From NCBI GenBank assembly GCA_046329495.1, contig JAXLUO010000001.1, positions 434,001 through 498,000 on the forward strand: a stretch of DNA of 64,000 nt, given 5' to 3'. Position 1 is the first letter of the stretch, and each line of letters starts with the position of its first letter. The stretch comes from Bog-950 sp046329495. Its GTDB lineage: Bacteria; Bacteroidota; Bacteroidia; Chitinophagales; LD1. Made by a program: the position numbers and the translations under genes. The notes under the pieces were generated by a model. The model did no database searches. It was given only the letters and a program-made list of their open reading frames with translations, and was not told where the DNA came from. Below, in pieces: positions 9,401 to 19,005 of the stretch.

Positions 9401-10057
9401 ATGGAGGAGAATACCAATAACGAAAAAGAGAACCTGAAGGATAAAATGGAAGACCTGAAACACAAGGCCGAAGAACTTGGAAAAGAAGCCAAGGAAAAGG
9501 CAGAGAGTTTTGCAGGTAAAACCATTGATGCGGCAGAGAAGCTGGTGAACGATCTGTTGGGCAAAAAGCCGGAGGACGTGAACTACGAGGAGGAAAAAAT
9601 TGACCCGAAGGATGTAGAAATTGCGGAGCTGAAGCGTGAAGCGGATGAACTGCGTGATAAGTACGTGCGCCTGTATGCCGATTTCGACAATTTTAAAAAG
9701 CGCACTGCAAAGCAAAATCTTGAGTTGGTACAAACTGCCGGTAAGGATGTTATAAAGGATCTGTTGCCTACCCTGGATGATTTTGAGCGCGCCCTGAAGC
9801 TGGCCGGCGATAATACAGGCAGGGAAGGTTTACAGTTGATCCATAATAAATTGCTGAATACCCTTAGCGCAAAAGGCCTTAAACCTATGCAAACTATCGG
9901 CGAAGTTTTTGATGCCGATAAGCACGAAGCTATTACAGAAATACCTGCTCCCACCCCCGACCTTGCAGGTAAGGTAATTGACGAGGTAGAAAAAGGATAT
10001 TACCTGAATGATAAAATTATCCGCTTTGCCAAAGTAGTAGTGGGTAAAGCCCAATAA
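9401..10057 (+). CDS. grpE: Nucleotide exchange factor GrpE
   Basis: GrpE releases ADP from DnaK in the cytosolic Hsp70 cycle. The 218-residue product has a charged N-terminal extension, a long coiled coil (to about residue 100), then YVRLYADFDNFKKRTAKQ and the C-terminal beta domain containing LLPTLDDFERAL, FDADKHEAI and GYYLNDKIIRFAKVVVG, all diagnostic. The frame is open further upstream (to 9362), but the ATG at 9401, followed by EENTNNEKEN, gives a normal GrpE N-terminus. A CATATTTG element about 22 bases upstream may be the -7 box. It is followed directly by dnaJ. Confidence 0.97.
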   Translation: MEENTNNEKENLKDKMEDLKHKAEELGKEAKEKAESFAGKTIDAAEKLVNDLLGKKPEDVNYEEEKIDPKDVEIAELKREADELRDKYVRLYADFDNFKKRTAKQNLELVQTAGKDVIKDLLPTLDDFERALKLAGDNTGREGLQLIHNKLLNTLSAKGLKPMQTIGEVFDADKHEAITEIPAPTPDLAGKVIDEVEKGYYLNDKIIRFAKVVVGKAQ

Positions 10058-10108
10058 GCCGAAACGATTTAGTGAAGAACAACGGTTGAAATACCGCCCG
10101 AAGCCATC

Positions 10109-11293
10109 ATGAGCAAGAAAGATTTATACGAAGTATTGGGAGTGCCTAAAACGGCTACTGCCGAAGAGGTGAAAAAGGCCTACCGCAAGGTGGCGCTGAA
10201 ATATCACCCCGACAGAAACCAGGGTGATAAAGCCGCGGAAGACAAGTTTAAAGAAGCGGCCGAGGCCTACGAAGTTTTAGGTGATGAGCAGAAACGCAAA
10301 ATGTACGATCAATATGGTCATGCAGGCGTTAATGGTGGAGGATATGCGGGTGGTCAGGGTCACCATATGGATATGGAAGACATCTTCCGCAACTTCGGCG
10401 ACATTTTTGGCGGCGGCAGTGGCGGAGGCGGCTTTGATCCGTTTGAAAGTTTCTTCGGCGGCGGTGGTGGTGGCGGCCGTTCGCGTACCCGCGGTAAGCG
10501 CGGCAGCAATCTGCGCATCCGCGTAAAAATGAGCTTGCAGGAAGTAGCCAATGGTGCCCGTAAAACTATAAAGGTTAAAAAGCAAGTGCAGTGCCATACC
10601 TGCCATGGCAGCGGTGCAAAAGATGCCAGCAGCGTGGGTAAGTGCACGGTTTGCGGTGGTAGCGGTGTGGTGCGTAAGGTTACCAATACTATACTGGGTC
10701 AAATGCAAACGCAATCAACCTGTTATAACTGTAATGGTAGCGGACAGCAAATTACCAAGAAGTGCCCAACCTGTAACGGGCTGGGTGTGGAATATGGCGA
10801 AGAAACCTTGAACATAGATATACCTGCAGGCGTGCAGGATGGCATGCAGTTAAGCATGGGAGGCAAGGGCAACGCCGGAGAGCAAGGCGGTCCTGCAGGT
10901 GATCTGATCATTCAGATTGAAGTAGAAAATAACCCCGACCTGGAAATCGACGGTCAAAACGTTATATATAATCTGCATATCAGCTTTATCGATGCCGTAT
11001 TGGGCACCAGTGTTGAAGTTCCAACCATTGAAGGTAAGGCCAAATTTAAGGTGCCTGCAGGCACCCAGGCGGGTAAAATTTTCCGCCTTAGTGGCAAGGG
11101 CTTGCCAAGTGTGAATGGTTATGGACGTGGCGATCAACTGATACTGCTTAACGTATACACACCAACTGAACTTACTCCCGACGAAAAGAAACTGCTGGAA
11201 AAATTGCGCGAGAGTCCCAATTTTAAACCCAAGCCCGGTGCAAAAACCGAAAAAGGCTTCTTCGATCGCATGAAGGACTTCTTTAGCGAGTAA
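10109..11293 (+). CDS. dnaJ: Chaperone DnaJ (Hsp40)
   Basis: This 394-residue DnaJ stimulates DnaK ATPase and delivers unfolded clients. It shows the whole class I architecture: J domain with HPD at residues 33-35, a Gly/Phe-rich linker (about 75-130), the zinc-binding region with four CxxCxGxG-type motifs (CHTCHGSG, CTVCGGSG, CYNCNGSG, CPTCNGLG), and the two C-terminal beta domains. It lies 51 bases behind grpE, so the two are probably co-transcribed; no CIRCE-type inverted repeat was seen upstream of grpE. Confidence 0.98.
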   Translation: MSKKDLYEVLGVPKTATAEEVKKAYRKVALKYHPDRNQGDKAAEDKFKEAAEAYEVLGDEQKRKMYDQYGHAGVNGGGYAGGQGHHMDMEDIFRNFGDIFGGGSGGGGFDPFESFFGGGGGGGRSRTRGKRGSNLRIRVKMSLQEVANGARKTIKVKKQVQCHTCHGSGAKDASSVGKCTVCGGSGVVRKVTNTILGQMQTQSTCYNCNGSGQQITKKCPTCNGLGVEYGEETLNIDIPAGVQDGMQLSMGGKGNAGEQGGPAGDLIIQIEVENNPDLEIDGQNVIYNLHISFIDAVLGTSVEVPTIEGKAKFKVPAGTQAGKIFRLSGKGLPSVNGYGRGDQLILLNVYTPTELTPDEKKLLEKLRESPNFKPKPGAKTEKGFFDRMKDFFSE

Positions 11294-11424
11294 GAACAAT
11301 CGCCATTTCGTGGCAAAATAGTAGCAGCATTACTTCTAATTCCCCGTTTCAGCGGTGCGCTGAGCTATTATTAGATATTGCTTAGCCTGGCACATGGGTT
11401 GTATGGCAGCTGTAAAGCTTCTGT

Positions 11425-11964
11425 ATGAAATCTGCTCTCTTTTTGCTGCTGCTGGCATTGTGTTCATTTACTGTCGATCAACGCGATAAGGAGTATAACG
11501 TTTATTACATATCGGTTAATGATGAGCTGTTTCATGTGCGCAGCAGACCTTATTTCACCAAAGCCGAAACAAACTCGGTAAGCGTAGGAGATAACAGCCA
11601 CACGATATTTAAACTTAATTTCCCCGGTCCTGTATATACTTTACGTAACCAGAAGCAGTTCGCGGAAAACCTGCAGCTTTTACTTGGCTTTAACGAGGGC
11701 GCAGTGGATACCAAGTACTTTGCAAGCCTCTTGTATCAGGGCGAATATTATTATGTACTCCGCGACAGCAGCACCCTGGATGTAACGCAATTTGAACTAC
11801 CCGGTAACAGCACTTTACTTGTTTCGGCAAAGTTGCAGGGCCAGTTTCGCAATTATAATTACCGGCTAAACGGTAAAAAGGATATACGTGTTAAGTTGGA
11901 GGTTAAACAACTTATCTTAGCTGCACTTACTAATGATATTCTAATAAGCTCTGCTGAAAATTGA
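11425..11964 (+). CDS. Exported protein of unknown function
   Basis: A 179-residue protein with a short signal peptide (MKSALFLLLLALCSFTV). The mature part is mixed alpha/beta with many aromatic residues (GEYYYVLRD, RNYNYRLNG) and no Cys beyond the signal. I recognise no family. It lies alone between dnaJ and the efflux operon, both on the same strand, with gaps of 131 and 132 bases. Confidence 0.7.
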   Translation: MKSALFLLLLALCSFTVDQRDKEYNVYYISVNDELFHVRSRPYFTKAETNSVSVGDNSHTIFKLNFPGPVYTLRNQKQFAENLQLLLGFNEGAVDTKYFASLLYQGEYYYVLRDSSTLDVTQFELPGNSTLLVSAKLQGQFRNYNYRLNGKKDIRVKLEVKQLILAALTNDILISSAEN

Positions 11965-12050
11965 ATACTCTTTTAGAGACATGAAATTGAAGATGAATGG
12001 TTTTTGATTTTTTAATAAAAAATGAGCGTTATAACAGATAATCAACCGGG

Positions 12051-12077
12051 TTGACCATTTAAAATTTTACATTTTTG
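12051..12077 (+). promoter_or_regulatory. Candidate promoter of the RND efflux operon
   Basis: TTGA at 12051 and ATTTTTG ending at 12077 resemble -33 TTTG and -7 TAnnTTTG with imperfect matches, 19 bases before the ATG of the adaptor gene. Only weakly supported. Confidence 0.35.
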
Positions 12078-12096
12078 TGCCCGTTAAATTTCAGCA

Positions 12097-13161
12097 ATGT
12101 CAAAGTTCGGTTGGTTTTTGGTGGTAATTGTGCTCGTAATTGCCGGCATCATTGTCTATAATAAGGTGTTACATCCTGCTGAATCGGCACCATCGGGTCC
12201 TCCTAAGGGCGCAACAAAGGAAATGAGCGTTACCGGCTTTGTGGTTCAACCTAAATCGTTAGCCAACAACATTTTAGCATCAGGTTCGCTCCTGGCTTCA
12301 GAAGAGGTAGAGCTTCATCCCGAAATGGCCGGTAAAATCATTGATCTCAATCTAAACGAGGGTCGCCCGGTTACCAAAGGCACCTTGCTGGTTAAATTAT
12401 TTGATGCTGATTTACAAGCCCAATTGCGCAAGCTGCAAACCCAAAAAGCAACTGCCGAAAAAACCGAAGCGCGGTTAAAGCAGTTATTAGCAATTAACGG
12501 TGTAGGCCAGCAAGAATACGATGTGGCCCTTACCCAGGTAAACAGCTACCAGGCTGATATTGATTTAATTCAAGCCCAAATTTCAAAGACCGAGATTCGC
12601 GCACCGTTTAACGGCATTGTTGGTTTAAAGAATGTGAGCTTAGGTGCTTATGTATCGCCAACTACTACCATTGCCACCCTGCAGCAAATTGATCCGTTAA
12701 AAGTGGACTTTACTATTCCTGAAAAATATGCCTCGCTGATAAGTGTGGGTGACGGAGTAAAATTTAATGTGGATGGTTTTGGCGAGACCTTTAGCGGTAA
12801 GGTGTTTGCCATTGAACCACGAATTGATGAAGCCACACGTTCAGTAAAGATTCGTGCGCAGGTAAATAACGCCAAAGCTAAATTGTACCCCGGTGCGTTC
12901 GCAAAAATAGACCTGGGATTGAAGAACATCGACAATGCACTAATGGTGCCCACCCAATGCATTATCCCTGAAGCACGCAACAAAAAGATTATTGTAGTAA
13001 AGGATGGCAAAGCTGATTTCAGAATGGTTGAAACAGGCATCCGCAACGAAAGCTACATACAGGTTACAAGCGGCATTGAAGCAGGCGATACAGTAGTTGC
13101 AACGGCAATTATGTATGTAAAGCCTAAAATGGATTTAAAAGTGGTGAAACTGGCCCAGTAA
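12097..13161 (+). CDS. RND efflux periplasmic adaptor (membrane fusion protein)
   Basis: This 354-residue adaptor links an inner-membrane RND pump to a TolC-like outer-membrane channel. It has an N-terminal membrane anchor (residues 4-22), the split biotinyl-lipoyl domain (SEEVELHPEMAGKI ... EGRPVTKGTLLVKL and IRAPFNGIVGLKNV), a short helical hairpin (about 110-150, with LLAINGVGQQEYD), a beta-barrel domain (VDFTIPEKYASLI) and the membrane-proximal domain. It is the first gene of a three-gene operon with pump and channel; the next ATG follows 25 bases after the stop. Confidence 0.95.
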   Translation: MSKFGWFLVVIVLVIAGIIVYNKVLHPAESAPSGPPKGATKEMSVTGFVVQPKSLANNILASGSLLASEEVELHPEMAGKIIDLNLNEGRPVTKGTLLVKLFDADLQAQLRKLQTQKATAEKTEARLKQLLAINGVGQQEYDVALTQVNSYQADIDLIQAQISKTEIRAPFNGIVGLKNVSLGAYVSPTTTIATLQQIDPLKVDFTIPEKYASLISVGDGVKFNVDGFGETFSGKVFAIEPRIDEATRSVKIRAQVNNAKAKLYPGAFAKIDLGLKNIDNALMVPTQCIIPEARNKKIIVVKDGKADFRMVETGIRNESYIQVTSGIEAGDTVVATAIMYVKPKMDLKVVKLAQ

Positions 13162-13186
13162 GCCGGTATTGCAAAAGATAAGAAGC

Positions 13187-16100
13187 ATGAGCCTTCCGAG
13201 TTTAAGTTTACGGCGTCCGGTATTAGCCATTGTAATGAGCATTGTTATTGTGCTCTTTGGCGTTATCGGCTACAAGTTCCTGGGGGTACGCGAGTATCCC
13301 TCCATCGATCCGCCTATAATAACCGTGCGAACGAATTATACCGGTGCCAATGCCGATGTAATTGAATCGCAGATTACCGAACCATTAGAAAAGGCCATTA
13401 ATGGTGTAGAAGGAATACGCACTATTAGCAGCAGTAGTAACCAGGGTAGCAGCACCATAACTGTAGAATTTAACCTGGATGCTAACCTGGAAGCAGCCGC
13501 TAATGATGTACGCGATAAAGTATCGCAGGCAGTGCGCCAGTTACCGCAAGATATAGATGCCCCACCGGTAGTAACCAAAGCTGATGCCAACTCAGACGCC
13601 ATCATCTCCATGACGGTGCAGAGCAACACGCGCAATATTCTGGAGCTTACCGACTATGCCACTAACGTGCTGCAGGAGCGCCTGCAAACCATACCCGGTG
13701 TTAGTACGGTGCAGATATGGGGTGAGAAGAAATACGCGATGCGCATATGGGTTAAGCCCATGCAATTAGCCGCTTATCAGCTAACCTTTGCCGACATTCT
13801 TGCCGCTCTTAATCGCGAGAACGTAGAATTACCTGCAGGTAAAGTGTATGGCAACTCCACCGAACTTACGGTTAAAACCTTTGGCCGTTTGGTAACCGAA
13901 GACGACTTCAACAACCTCATCATTAAATCAGGCGATAATCAAATTATTCGCCTGCGCGATGTGGCCGAAGCAAAACTGGGACCTGAAAATGAGGAGACAA
14001 TTCTGAAAGAATCGGGCGTGCCGATGGTGGCCCTGGCAGTAACGCCGCAACCGGGCTCTAACTATATCGAAATTGCCGACGAGTTTTACAAGCGTCTTGA
14101 ACAGATTAAAAAGGATGTACCTGAAGACATCAAACTGGACATTGCGCTTGATCAAACAAAGTTTGTAAAGAAGTCAATAGCTGAAGTAGGCGAAACCATT
14201 GCAATCGCTTTCGTGCTGGTGGTAATCATCATCTACCTGTTCTTCCGCGACTGGCTGATAGCTATTCGCCCGCTGATAGATATTCCGGTGTCGTTGATCG
14301 GTGCCTTCTTTATTATGTATGTAATGGGTTACACCATTAACGTACTCACACTGCTTGCCATCGTATTAGCCACCGGACTGGTAGTGGATGACGGTATTGT
14401 TGTAACAGAGAACATCTTTAAGAAGTTGGAAGCCGGCATGAACAAACACGATGCGGCGGAAAAAGGCAGTAATGAGATCTTCTTCGCGGTAATTGCAACG
14501 TCCATCACGCTGGCTGTGGTGTTTCTTCCCATCATCTTCTTACAGGGTTTTGTAGGCAGCCTGTTTCGTGAGTTTGGCATAGTGCTGGCGGGGGCCGTAT
14601 TGATATCGGCATTCGTGTCACTTACCTTAACACCTGTATTAAACGTTTTATTAACGCGTCAGAAACACGAGCACGGTTGGTTTTATAAAAAAACGGAACC
14701 ATTCTTCACCTCTTTGGATGAAGGCTACCGCGAAGTGCTGCAAACTTTTATGCGCCGCCGGTGGCTGGCTTTCCCCATCATAACGGCATGTGTTGTACTT
14801 ATTTGGTTTATCGGCAAATCGCTGCCAAGCGAGTTAGCCCCGTTAGAAGACCGCAGTGTTTTCCGTTTATCGGTTTCAATGCCAGAAGGAACTTCCTTTG
14901 AAGCTATGGACAATTACATGACCGGCGTGGTAAAATTTATCATGGATTCGGTTCCTGAAAACGAAATAGTGCTAAGTGTTACTGCCCCAAGTTTTGCCGG
15001 CTCCGGCTCCGTTAACTCAGGTTTTGTTCGCTTACGGTTAAGTGATCCCGAAAAGCGTAAGCGTACGCAAAAGGAGATTATCGCTTACGTGGCTAAAAAT
15101 ATGGGCCGCTTTAATGATGGTAAAGCATTCCCGATTGCAGAACCTACCATCTCTACCGGCGGCAGTGCCCGTTTCGGTTTACCGGTACAATTTGTGGTGC
15201 AGAATCTGAACTTTGAAAAGCTTAAAACAGCACTGCCTAAATTTTTAGAAGAAGCTAATAAGGATCCGCACTTTCAGGGTGTTGATGTAAACCTTAAATT
15301 CAACAAGCCCGAGTTACAGGTTAGCATCGACCGTTTAAAAGCGAGCGAACTGGGCGTAAGCGTGCTGGATATTTCGCAGACACTGCAATTAGCTTTAAGT
15401 GGCCGTCGCCTCGGTTACTTTATCATGAATGGCAAGCAGTACCAGGTAATGGGCCAGGTAGAACGCGCTGACCGCGATGAACCTATTGATCTGAAGTCTT
15501 TTTATGTGCGTAATAACAAGGGAGAGAATATTCAGCTGGACAACCTGGTACAAATAGAGGAGCAAAGTAATCCTCCGCAACTGTACCACTACAACCGCTA
15601 CAAGTCGGCCACTGTGTCTGCTAACATGGCTCCGGGTGTAAGTATGGGCGATGCTATCAAGGCCATGAACGATATTGCCAAGCGTACACTCGATGAAACT
15701 TTCAGCACATCGCTTTCAGGTCCATCGCGCGACTTTGCAGAAAGCAGCTCCAACATTGGCTTTGCTTTAGGCTTAGCGCTTGTGCTTATCTTTTTAGTGT
15801 TGGCTGCGCAATTCGAAAGTTTTGTTGACCCGCTGATTATCATGTTTACCGTACCCTTAGCTTTTGCAGGCGCTTTACTTAGTCTTTGGATGTTTAACCA
15901 AACGCTAAACATCTTCTCGCAAATAGGCATCATTATGCTCATCGGGTTGGTTACCAAAAACGGCATTCTGATTGTGGAGTTTGCCAACCAAAAACGTGAA
16001 CAGGGAGAAGAAAAAATGCAGGCGGTAGTTGATGCAGCGGCAGCTCGTTTACGTCCGATATTAATGACCAGCATTGCTACCGCATTAGGCGCTTTACCTA

Positions 16101-16279
16101 TTGCTTTAGCCTTAGGTGCCGGCGCACAAAGCCGTGTGCCATTGGGTATTGTAATTATTGGCGGTATTATGTTCTCGCTATTGCTTACCCTGTTTGTTAT
16201 TCCGGCTATGTATTCGTTTATGTCGTTAACCAAAAAGAAAAATGAAGAGCAGGTTCCTGTGGATGATATTACTGCTTAG
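13187..16279 (+). CDS. RND multidrug efflux pump (HAE-1/AcrB-like)
   Basis: A 1030-residue proton-driven inner-membrane transporter of the hydrophobe/amphiphile efflux family. Visible hallmarks: first transmembrane helix after SLRRPVLAIVMS, REYPSIDPPIITV, the transmembrane-4 proton-relay pair in GLVVDDGIVVTEN, and the second half with LVLAAQFESFVDPLII and GLVTKNGILIVEFANQ in transmembrane 10. Length fits the family. I chose the ATG at 13187 (SLPSLSLRRPV); a TTG 18 bases upstream would add six residues. The channel gene begins inside its last codons (38-base overlap), implying translational coupling. Substrate unknown. Confidence 0.96.
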   Translation: MSLPSLSLRRPVLAIVMSIVIVLFGVIGYKFLGVREYPSIDPPIITVRTNYTGANADVIESQITEPLEKAINGVEGIRTISSSSNQGSSTITVEFNLDANLEAAANDVRDKVSQAVRQLPQDIDAPPVVTKADANSDAIISMTVQSNTRNILELTDYATNVLQERLQTIPGVSTVQIWGEKKYAMRIWVKPMQLAAYQLTFADILAALNRENVELPAGKVYGNSTELTVKTFGRLVTEDDFNNLIIKSGDNQIIRLRDVAEAKLGPENEETILKESGVPMVALAVTPQPGSNYIEIADEFYKRLEQIKKDVPEDIKLDIALDQTKFVKKSIAEVGETIAIAFVLVVIIIYLFFRDWLIAIRPLIDIPVSLIGAFFIMYVMGYTINVLTLLAIVLATGLVVDDGIVVTENIFKKLEAGMNKHDAAEKGSNEIFFAVIATSITLAVVFLPIIFLQGFVGSLFREFGIVLAGAVLISAFVSLTLTPVLNVLLTRQKHEHGWFYKKTEPFFTSLDEGYREVLQTFMRRRWLAFPIITACVVLIWFIGKSLPSELAPLEDRSVFRLSVSMPEGTSFEAMDNYMTGVVKFIMDSVPENEIVLSVTAPSFAGSGSVNSGFVRLRLSDPEKRKRTQKEIIAYVAKNMGRFNDGKAFPIAEPTISTGGSARFGLPVQFVVQNLNFEKLKTALPKFLEEANKDPHFQGVDVNLKFNKPELQVSIDRLKASELGVSVLDISQTLQLALSGRRLGYFIMNGKQYQVMGQVERADRDEPIDLKSFYVRNNKGENIQLDNLVQIEEQSNPPQLYHYNRYKSATVSANMAPGVSMGDAIKAMNDIAKRTLDETFSTSLSGPSRDFAESSSNIGFALGLALVLIFLVLAAQFESFVDPLIIMFTVPLAFAGALLSLWMFNQTLNIFSQIGIIMLIGLVTKNGILIVEFANQKREQGEEKMQAVVDAAAARLRPILMTSIATALGALPIALALGAGAQSRVPLGIVIIGGIMFSLLLTLFVIPAMYSFMSLTKKKNEEQVPVDDITA

Positions 16280-17540
16280 TGCTGCTACTGTTTTTGCGCA
16301 GGAAACGCTAACGGTGGAACAGGCTATAGAAATAGCCCTGAAGAATAACTACGACATTCAGTTATCGCAGAACCGTGCCACCATTGCCGCGCTCAATAAT
16401 TCGCCGGGCAATGCGGGCATGTTACCGCGCATTAACGGTGTGGTAAGCGACAATGCCACCCTTAATAATCTGAACCAGAAGTATAGTAGCGGATTGGAGG
16501 TGAATACCAATAACGCAACAGGCAATAATCTGGCAGCCTCTGTAAACCTAAACTGGACCTTATTTGATGGTCTGCGCATGTTTGCCACCAAAGGTCGGCT
16601 GAAGAAACTGGAAGAAATAGGCGAACTGAACTATAAGGACACATTGCAGAACGTAGTAGCACAAACTATAGTAGCGTATTACGATGTTGTAAGTGCACAG
16701 CAACAGATAAATGCTATTAACGAAACCATCAAAATTGCCGAAGAACGGGTAAAGATTGCGGACCTTTCTTTCAACATCGGCAGTTCCTCAAAGGTAGATT
16801 TACTGCAGGCCAAGGTAGATTTGAATGCAGGCCGCAGCGCTTTACTAAATCAACGCAAACTGATTGAACAGAAGAAGGCTGATTTAAACCGCATACTGGC
16901 GCGCCCCGCCGAAACTGACTTTAATACGCAAGACACCATCCCTGTAAACTACGAACCTAAACTTAGCGACCCTGCTGAGTTAGACACAAAGAACTTTCAG
17001 TTACAGGCAGCGCTTAAAAACCTGGATGTAGCTAAGTATAGCAAGAAGGAAGCCTTCTCCTACTTTCTACCAAACCTTACGGGTAATGCTGCTTATGGGT
17101 TTACGCGCACCAACAGCAGTAGTGGTTTTGCTTTATACAATCAGCAGTATGGTTTAAGCGGTGGCTTTACACTGAGCCTTCCGTTATTTAACGGATTGGT
17201 GAACTGGAACAACTATAAAGTGGCGGGGGTGCAAGTGCAAAGCAGCCAGTTTACATTGGAACGTGCGCGACTGCAGGTAAAGGTGAATTATTATAAGGCG
17301 ATACGTGAGTTCTTAAACGCAAAGGAGATATTGAAACTGGAAGAGGATAATATCGGATTGGCGAAAGAAAACGCAAGCATTGCGCTGGAACGCTTCCGTT
17401 TGGCGCAATCAACCGCATTAGAATTGCGCGAGGCGGAAAGAAGTTACACCGAGGCACTTACACGCCTGGTAAACGCCCGTTTTAATGCCAAAACAGCCGA
17501 AACTGAACTAATGCGCTTACAAGGCGAACTGGTTAAATAG
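16242..17540 (+). CDS. TolC-family outer-membrane efflux channel
   Basis: This 432-residue protein is the outer-membrane duct of the preceding RND system. It has a signal peptide ending VFA-Q, the repeated outer-membrane-efflux architecture (TVEQAIEIALKNNYDIQL at the start of repeat 1) and long amphipathic helices (for example residues 145-220 and 340-430). The start at 16242 overlaps the pump gene by 38 bases; an internal ATG at 16263 would shorten the signal peptide and lose its basic residues, so the first is preferred. It has a signal peptide but no Cys for lipidation. Confidence 0.95.
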   Translation: MKSRFLWMILLLSAATVFAQETLTVEQAIEIALKNNYDIQLSQNRATIAALNNSPGNAGMLPRINGVVSDNATLNNLNQKYSSGLEVNTNNATGNNLAASVNLNWTLFDGLRMFATKGRLKKLEEIGELNYKDTLQNVVAQTIVAYYDVVSAQQQINAINETIKIAEERVKIADLSFNIGSSSKVDLLQAKVDLNAGRSALLNQRKLIEQKKADLNRILARPAETDFNTQDTIPVNYEPKLSDPAELDTKNFQLQAALKNLDVAKYSKKEAFSYFLPNLTGNAAYGFTRTNSSSGFALYNQQYGLSGGFTLSLPLFNGLVNWNNYKVAGVQVQSSQFTLERARLQVKVNYYKAIREFLNAKEILKLEEDNIGLAKENASIALERFRLAQSTALELREAERSYTEALTRLVNARFNAKTAETELMRLQGELVK

Positions 17541-17650
17541 GTTAAGTGTTTTGGTACAGCCTTTTTACAACTGTGTTTTAACAGAACAATTTGGTTACAC
17601 CATTAAACCATGGCTGTAAATAGCAGTCTGTGAAGAGTTTATAGAGTATT

Positions 17651-18889
17651 TTGACTACGCGAAGGACTATACGTATACTGTTATTGGCCTTGCCGGTGGT
17701 GATATTTTATCACCCGGCATTGGCGCAGGCAGAAGATTTGAAAGCCTTCAACGATTCGGTGGCGCTAAGCAAACAGATGGATGTAGTGGACTTAGCAAAG
17801 CTTATCTTCAAGCGCAAGGTGCCACGCAAGCCCCGACCGCCGAAAAAGGTAAAGCCGAACGGACCATTTATAACCGGCATTCCTTACCCCAACTATACTA
17901 TAGCAACCGGCGTTTCAGGTGCCCTGCCTATTAATATTGCTTTTTACACCGATAAAATTGACCATAGCCATCAATCATTTGTAAATAGCATCTTTCAATA
18001 TACTCAGTTTAAACAGGCCATTGTTACCTGCTGGTCTAATATATACTTCCATCATAATAAATGGTTGCTTATCGGCGATTGGCGTTTTTATAAGTATCCT
18101 ACCTACACGTTCGGATTGGGCAGCCGCCTTGAAACCGACATGCCCGTGCAGATTGATTATTCGCACTTTCGCTTTTACGAACAATTGATGCACCGCATTG
18201 CCCCGCATATTGATATGGGCATTGGCTACCACCTGGACTACCGCATCAACATTCGCGATATGGCGGCTGAACAGGGTATAACCACCGATTTCCACCGGTA
18301 TGGCTATACTAAAGAAAGCCGTTCTTCAGGCTTCTCGCTTAACTTTTTGTACGACGACCGCGATAACATCAATAATGCCAGGCGGGGCTTTTACTTCAAT
18401 ATGTCGTTGCGTACGTTTTTAAAAGGTATGGGCGGCAGCAGCAATTACCAGGCCTTAATTGTTGATGCCCGCAAGTATGTGCCCTTTACCCGCAAGTGGG
18501 ATGCCGGTATTGCCTTTTGGGCTTATGCCTGGCTAACCACCTTTGGCAAACCGCCCTACCTTGACTTGCCAAGTACCGGTTGGGACACCTACAACAACAC
18601 CGGGCGGGGTTATGCGGTGGGCCGTTTCAGGGGGCTGAACATGCTGTATTTTGAAACGGAGATTCGTGTATCACTAATGCGGAACGGGTTATTAGGTGCA
18701 GTGGTATTTGGTAATCTGCAAACCTTCTCGCAGTGGCCGGATGGCAACTTTGGGCCCGTGCAGCCTGCCGGTGGTATTGGCTTGCGTATTAAATTGAATA
18801 AGCGCACCAATACCAATTCGGCGATTGATTATGCTTTTGGGGCCGGTGGTTCGAAGGGTTTGGCATTTAACTTAAATGAGGTGTTTTAA
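17651..18889 (+). CDS. BamA/TamA-like outer-membrane beta-barrel protein
   Basis: A 412-residue exported barrel protein of the bacterial surface antigen (Omp85-type) superfamily without visible POTRA repeats. It has a signal peptide (RIRILLLALPVV..., cleavage near ALA-Q), a basic proline-rich linker (KRKVPRKPRPPKKVKP, about residues 54-68), then alternating aromatic beta strands. Typical features are FLYDDRDNINNARRGFYFNM near 235 and GRGYAVGRFRGLNMLYFETEIR near 318-340. The only start codon between the upstream in-frame stop (17642) and the signal peptide is TTG at 17651. It lies 110 bases behind the efflux operon; function beyond a barrel is unknown. Confidence 0.85.
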   Translation: MTTRRTIRILLLALPVVIFYHPALAQAEDLKAFNDSVALSKQMDVVDLAKLIFKRKVPRKPRPPKKVKPNGPFITGIPYPNYTIATGVSGALPINIAFYTDKIDHSHQSFVNSIFQYTQFKQAIVTCWSNIYFHHNKWLLIGDWRFYKYPTYTFGLGSRLETDMPVQIDYSHFRFYEQLMHRIAPHIDMGIGYHLDYRINIRDMAAEQGITTDFHRYGYTKESRSSGFSLNFLYDDRDNINNARRGFYFNMSLRTFLKGMGGSSNYQALIVDARKYVPFTRKWDAGIAFWAYAWLTTFGKPPYLDLPSTGWDTYNNTGRGYAVGRFRGLNMLYFETEIRVSLMRNGLLGAVVFGNLQTFSQWPDGNFGPVQPAGGIGLRIKLNKRTNTNSAIDYAFGAGGSKGLAFNLNEVF

Positions 18890-19005
18890 AGATTTGAGGT
18901 AAATACGGGATTTTAGCAGGCCGATTCTTGATAATAAATCCTAAAAAGCAAGGTGCGTTTTAGGCAATTGAAATAGTTTGCAGTCCTATTTAAAATGTAG
19001 GTTGA

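Noticed and set aside
15598..16233. 211-codon open frame antisense to the RND pump
   Set aside because: It mirrors the pump's coding frame, is Met/Ala/Ile-rich without motifs, and the pump on the other strand is certain.
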